A DNA stretch of 11,017 nucleotides from Acidimicrobiia bacterium (GTDB lineage: Bacteria > Actinomycetota > Acidimicrobiia > Acidimicrobiales > Hopanoidiivorantaceae): contig JAHRAM010000077.1 in assembly GCA_020027305.1 (NCBI GenBank), positions 1-11,017 of the forward strand, in the 5' to 3' direction. Shown here piece by piece: positions 10,905-11,017 of the stretch. Made by a program: the position numbers and the translations under genes. The notes under the pieces were generated by a model. It was not told the DNA's origin. It did not search any database and saw only the letters and a list, made by a program, of their open reading frames with translations. Every line of letters begins with the position of its first letter. Position 1 is the first letter of the stretch.

Positions 10905-11017
10905 TTGGAAATTGCAACACCTAAACCTAATGAGCAACCTAAAGCCAGCGGGCAATACGGCAGTTGGACGTTTAATCCTAAAAGCCAGAATTTCGGCCAT
11001 TTAAATTCTGCTGGCAC
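10905..11017 (+). CDS. Possible 5' end of an unidentified gene, cut by the window edge
   Basis: A frame opens after a stop at 10893 and stays open to the end of the window. TTG at 10905 follows an AGGGGGG tract (10894-10900) by 4 nt, one of the few Shine-Dalgarno-like sites in the window. The visible 37 codons read (M)EIATPKPNEQPKASGQYG, then WTFNPKSQNFGHLNSAG. I do not recognise the family. The start is 47 bp after the acs stop on the same strand, so it could be co-transcribed with acs. Confidence 0.4.
   Translation, partial: MEIATPKPNEQPKASGQYGSWTFNPKSQNFGHLNSAG

Overview
The window reads as a chromosomal segment of an actinobacterium, probably a low- to mid-GC member of the Acidimicrobiia (inference). 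Mec, CysM, the metallo-beta-lactamase-fold protein, RNase PH and RdgB occur in the same order as the Mycobacterium tuberculosis Rv1334-Rv1341 block (compared from memory). The acetyl-CoA synthetase has actinobacterial signature sequences, and the secreted lipoprotein carries a Thr-rich linker of the kind common in Acidimicrobiia. Genes have moderate GC and are separated by unusually long, AT-rich or A/C-rich, repeat-filled spacers.

Layout. 1-149: a 12/13-bp tandem array and a likely leaderless promoter. 150-1785 (+): mec and cysM, the protein-thiocarboxylate cysteine pathway, but without the carrier gene cysO between them. 1808-3664 (-): a lipoprotein 5'-nucleotidase/metallophosphatase, convergent with cysM. 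3665-4059: a divergent promoter region with a strong DtxR/IdeR-type iron box at 3895-3913. 4060-5145 (+): a metallo-beta-lactamase-fold hydrolase of the Rv1339 type. 5146-5510: an A/C-rich, G-poor repetitive leader. 5511-6975 (+): rph and rdgB. 7011-7095: a 17-bp array. 7118-7206 (-): tRNA-Leu(UAG) with encoded CCA. 7207-7964: AT palindromes and a 12-bp minisatellite. 7965-8225 (+): a small membrane zinc-ribbon protein. 8226-8739: a 14-bp array and a 15-bp array that runs into the next gene. 8740-10857 (+): acetyl-CoA synthetase. 10905-end: a possible truncated gene.

How the genes work together. Mec and CysM make cysteine from O-phosphoserine and a CysO thiocarboxylate. Rph matures tRNA 3' ends and RdgB removes non-canonical purine nucleotides. 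The 5'-nucleotidase and the metallo-beta-lactamase-fold enzyme (related to a reported mycobacterial cyclic-nucleotide phosphodiesterase) point to nucleotide and phosphate turnover. Acs activates acetate. The murI and rhomboid genes found at this place in M. tuberculosis are absent, and the inverted nucleotidase gene lies there instead.

The most unusual feature is pervasive short tandem duplication. Nearly every spacer holds its own array with a different unit (9, 12, 13, 14, 15, 17, 34 or 68 bp). The same kind of in-frame repeat sits inside conserved enzymes as extra surface loops (Mec, the metallo-beta-lactamase-fold protein twice, Acs) or terminal extensions (CysM). Three start codons (rph, rdgB, acs) lie inside repeats. 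The pattern suggests local slippage that continually makes new spacer, leader and protein-loop sequence.
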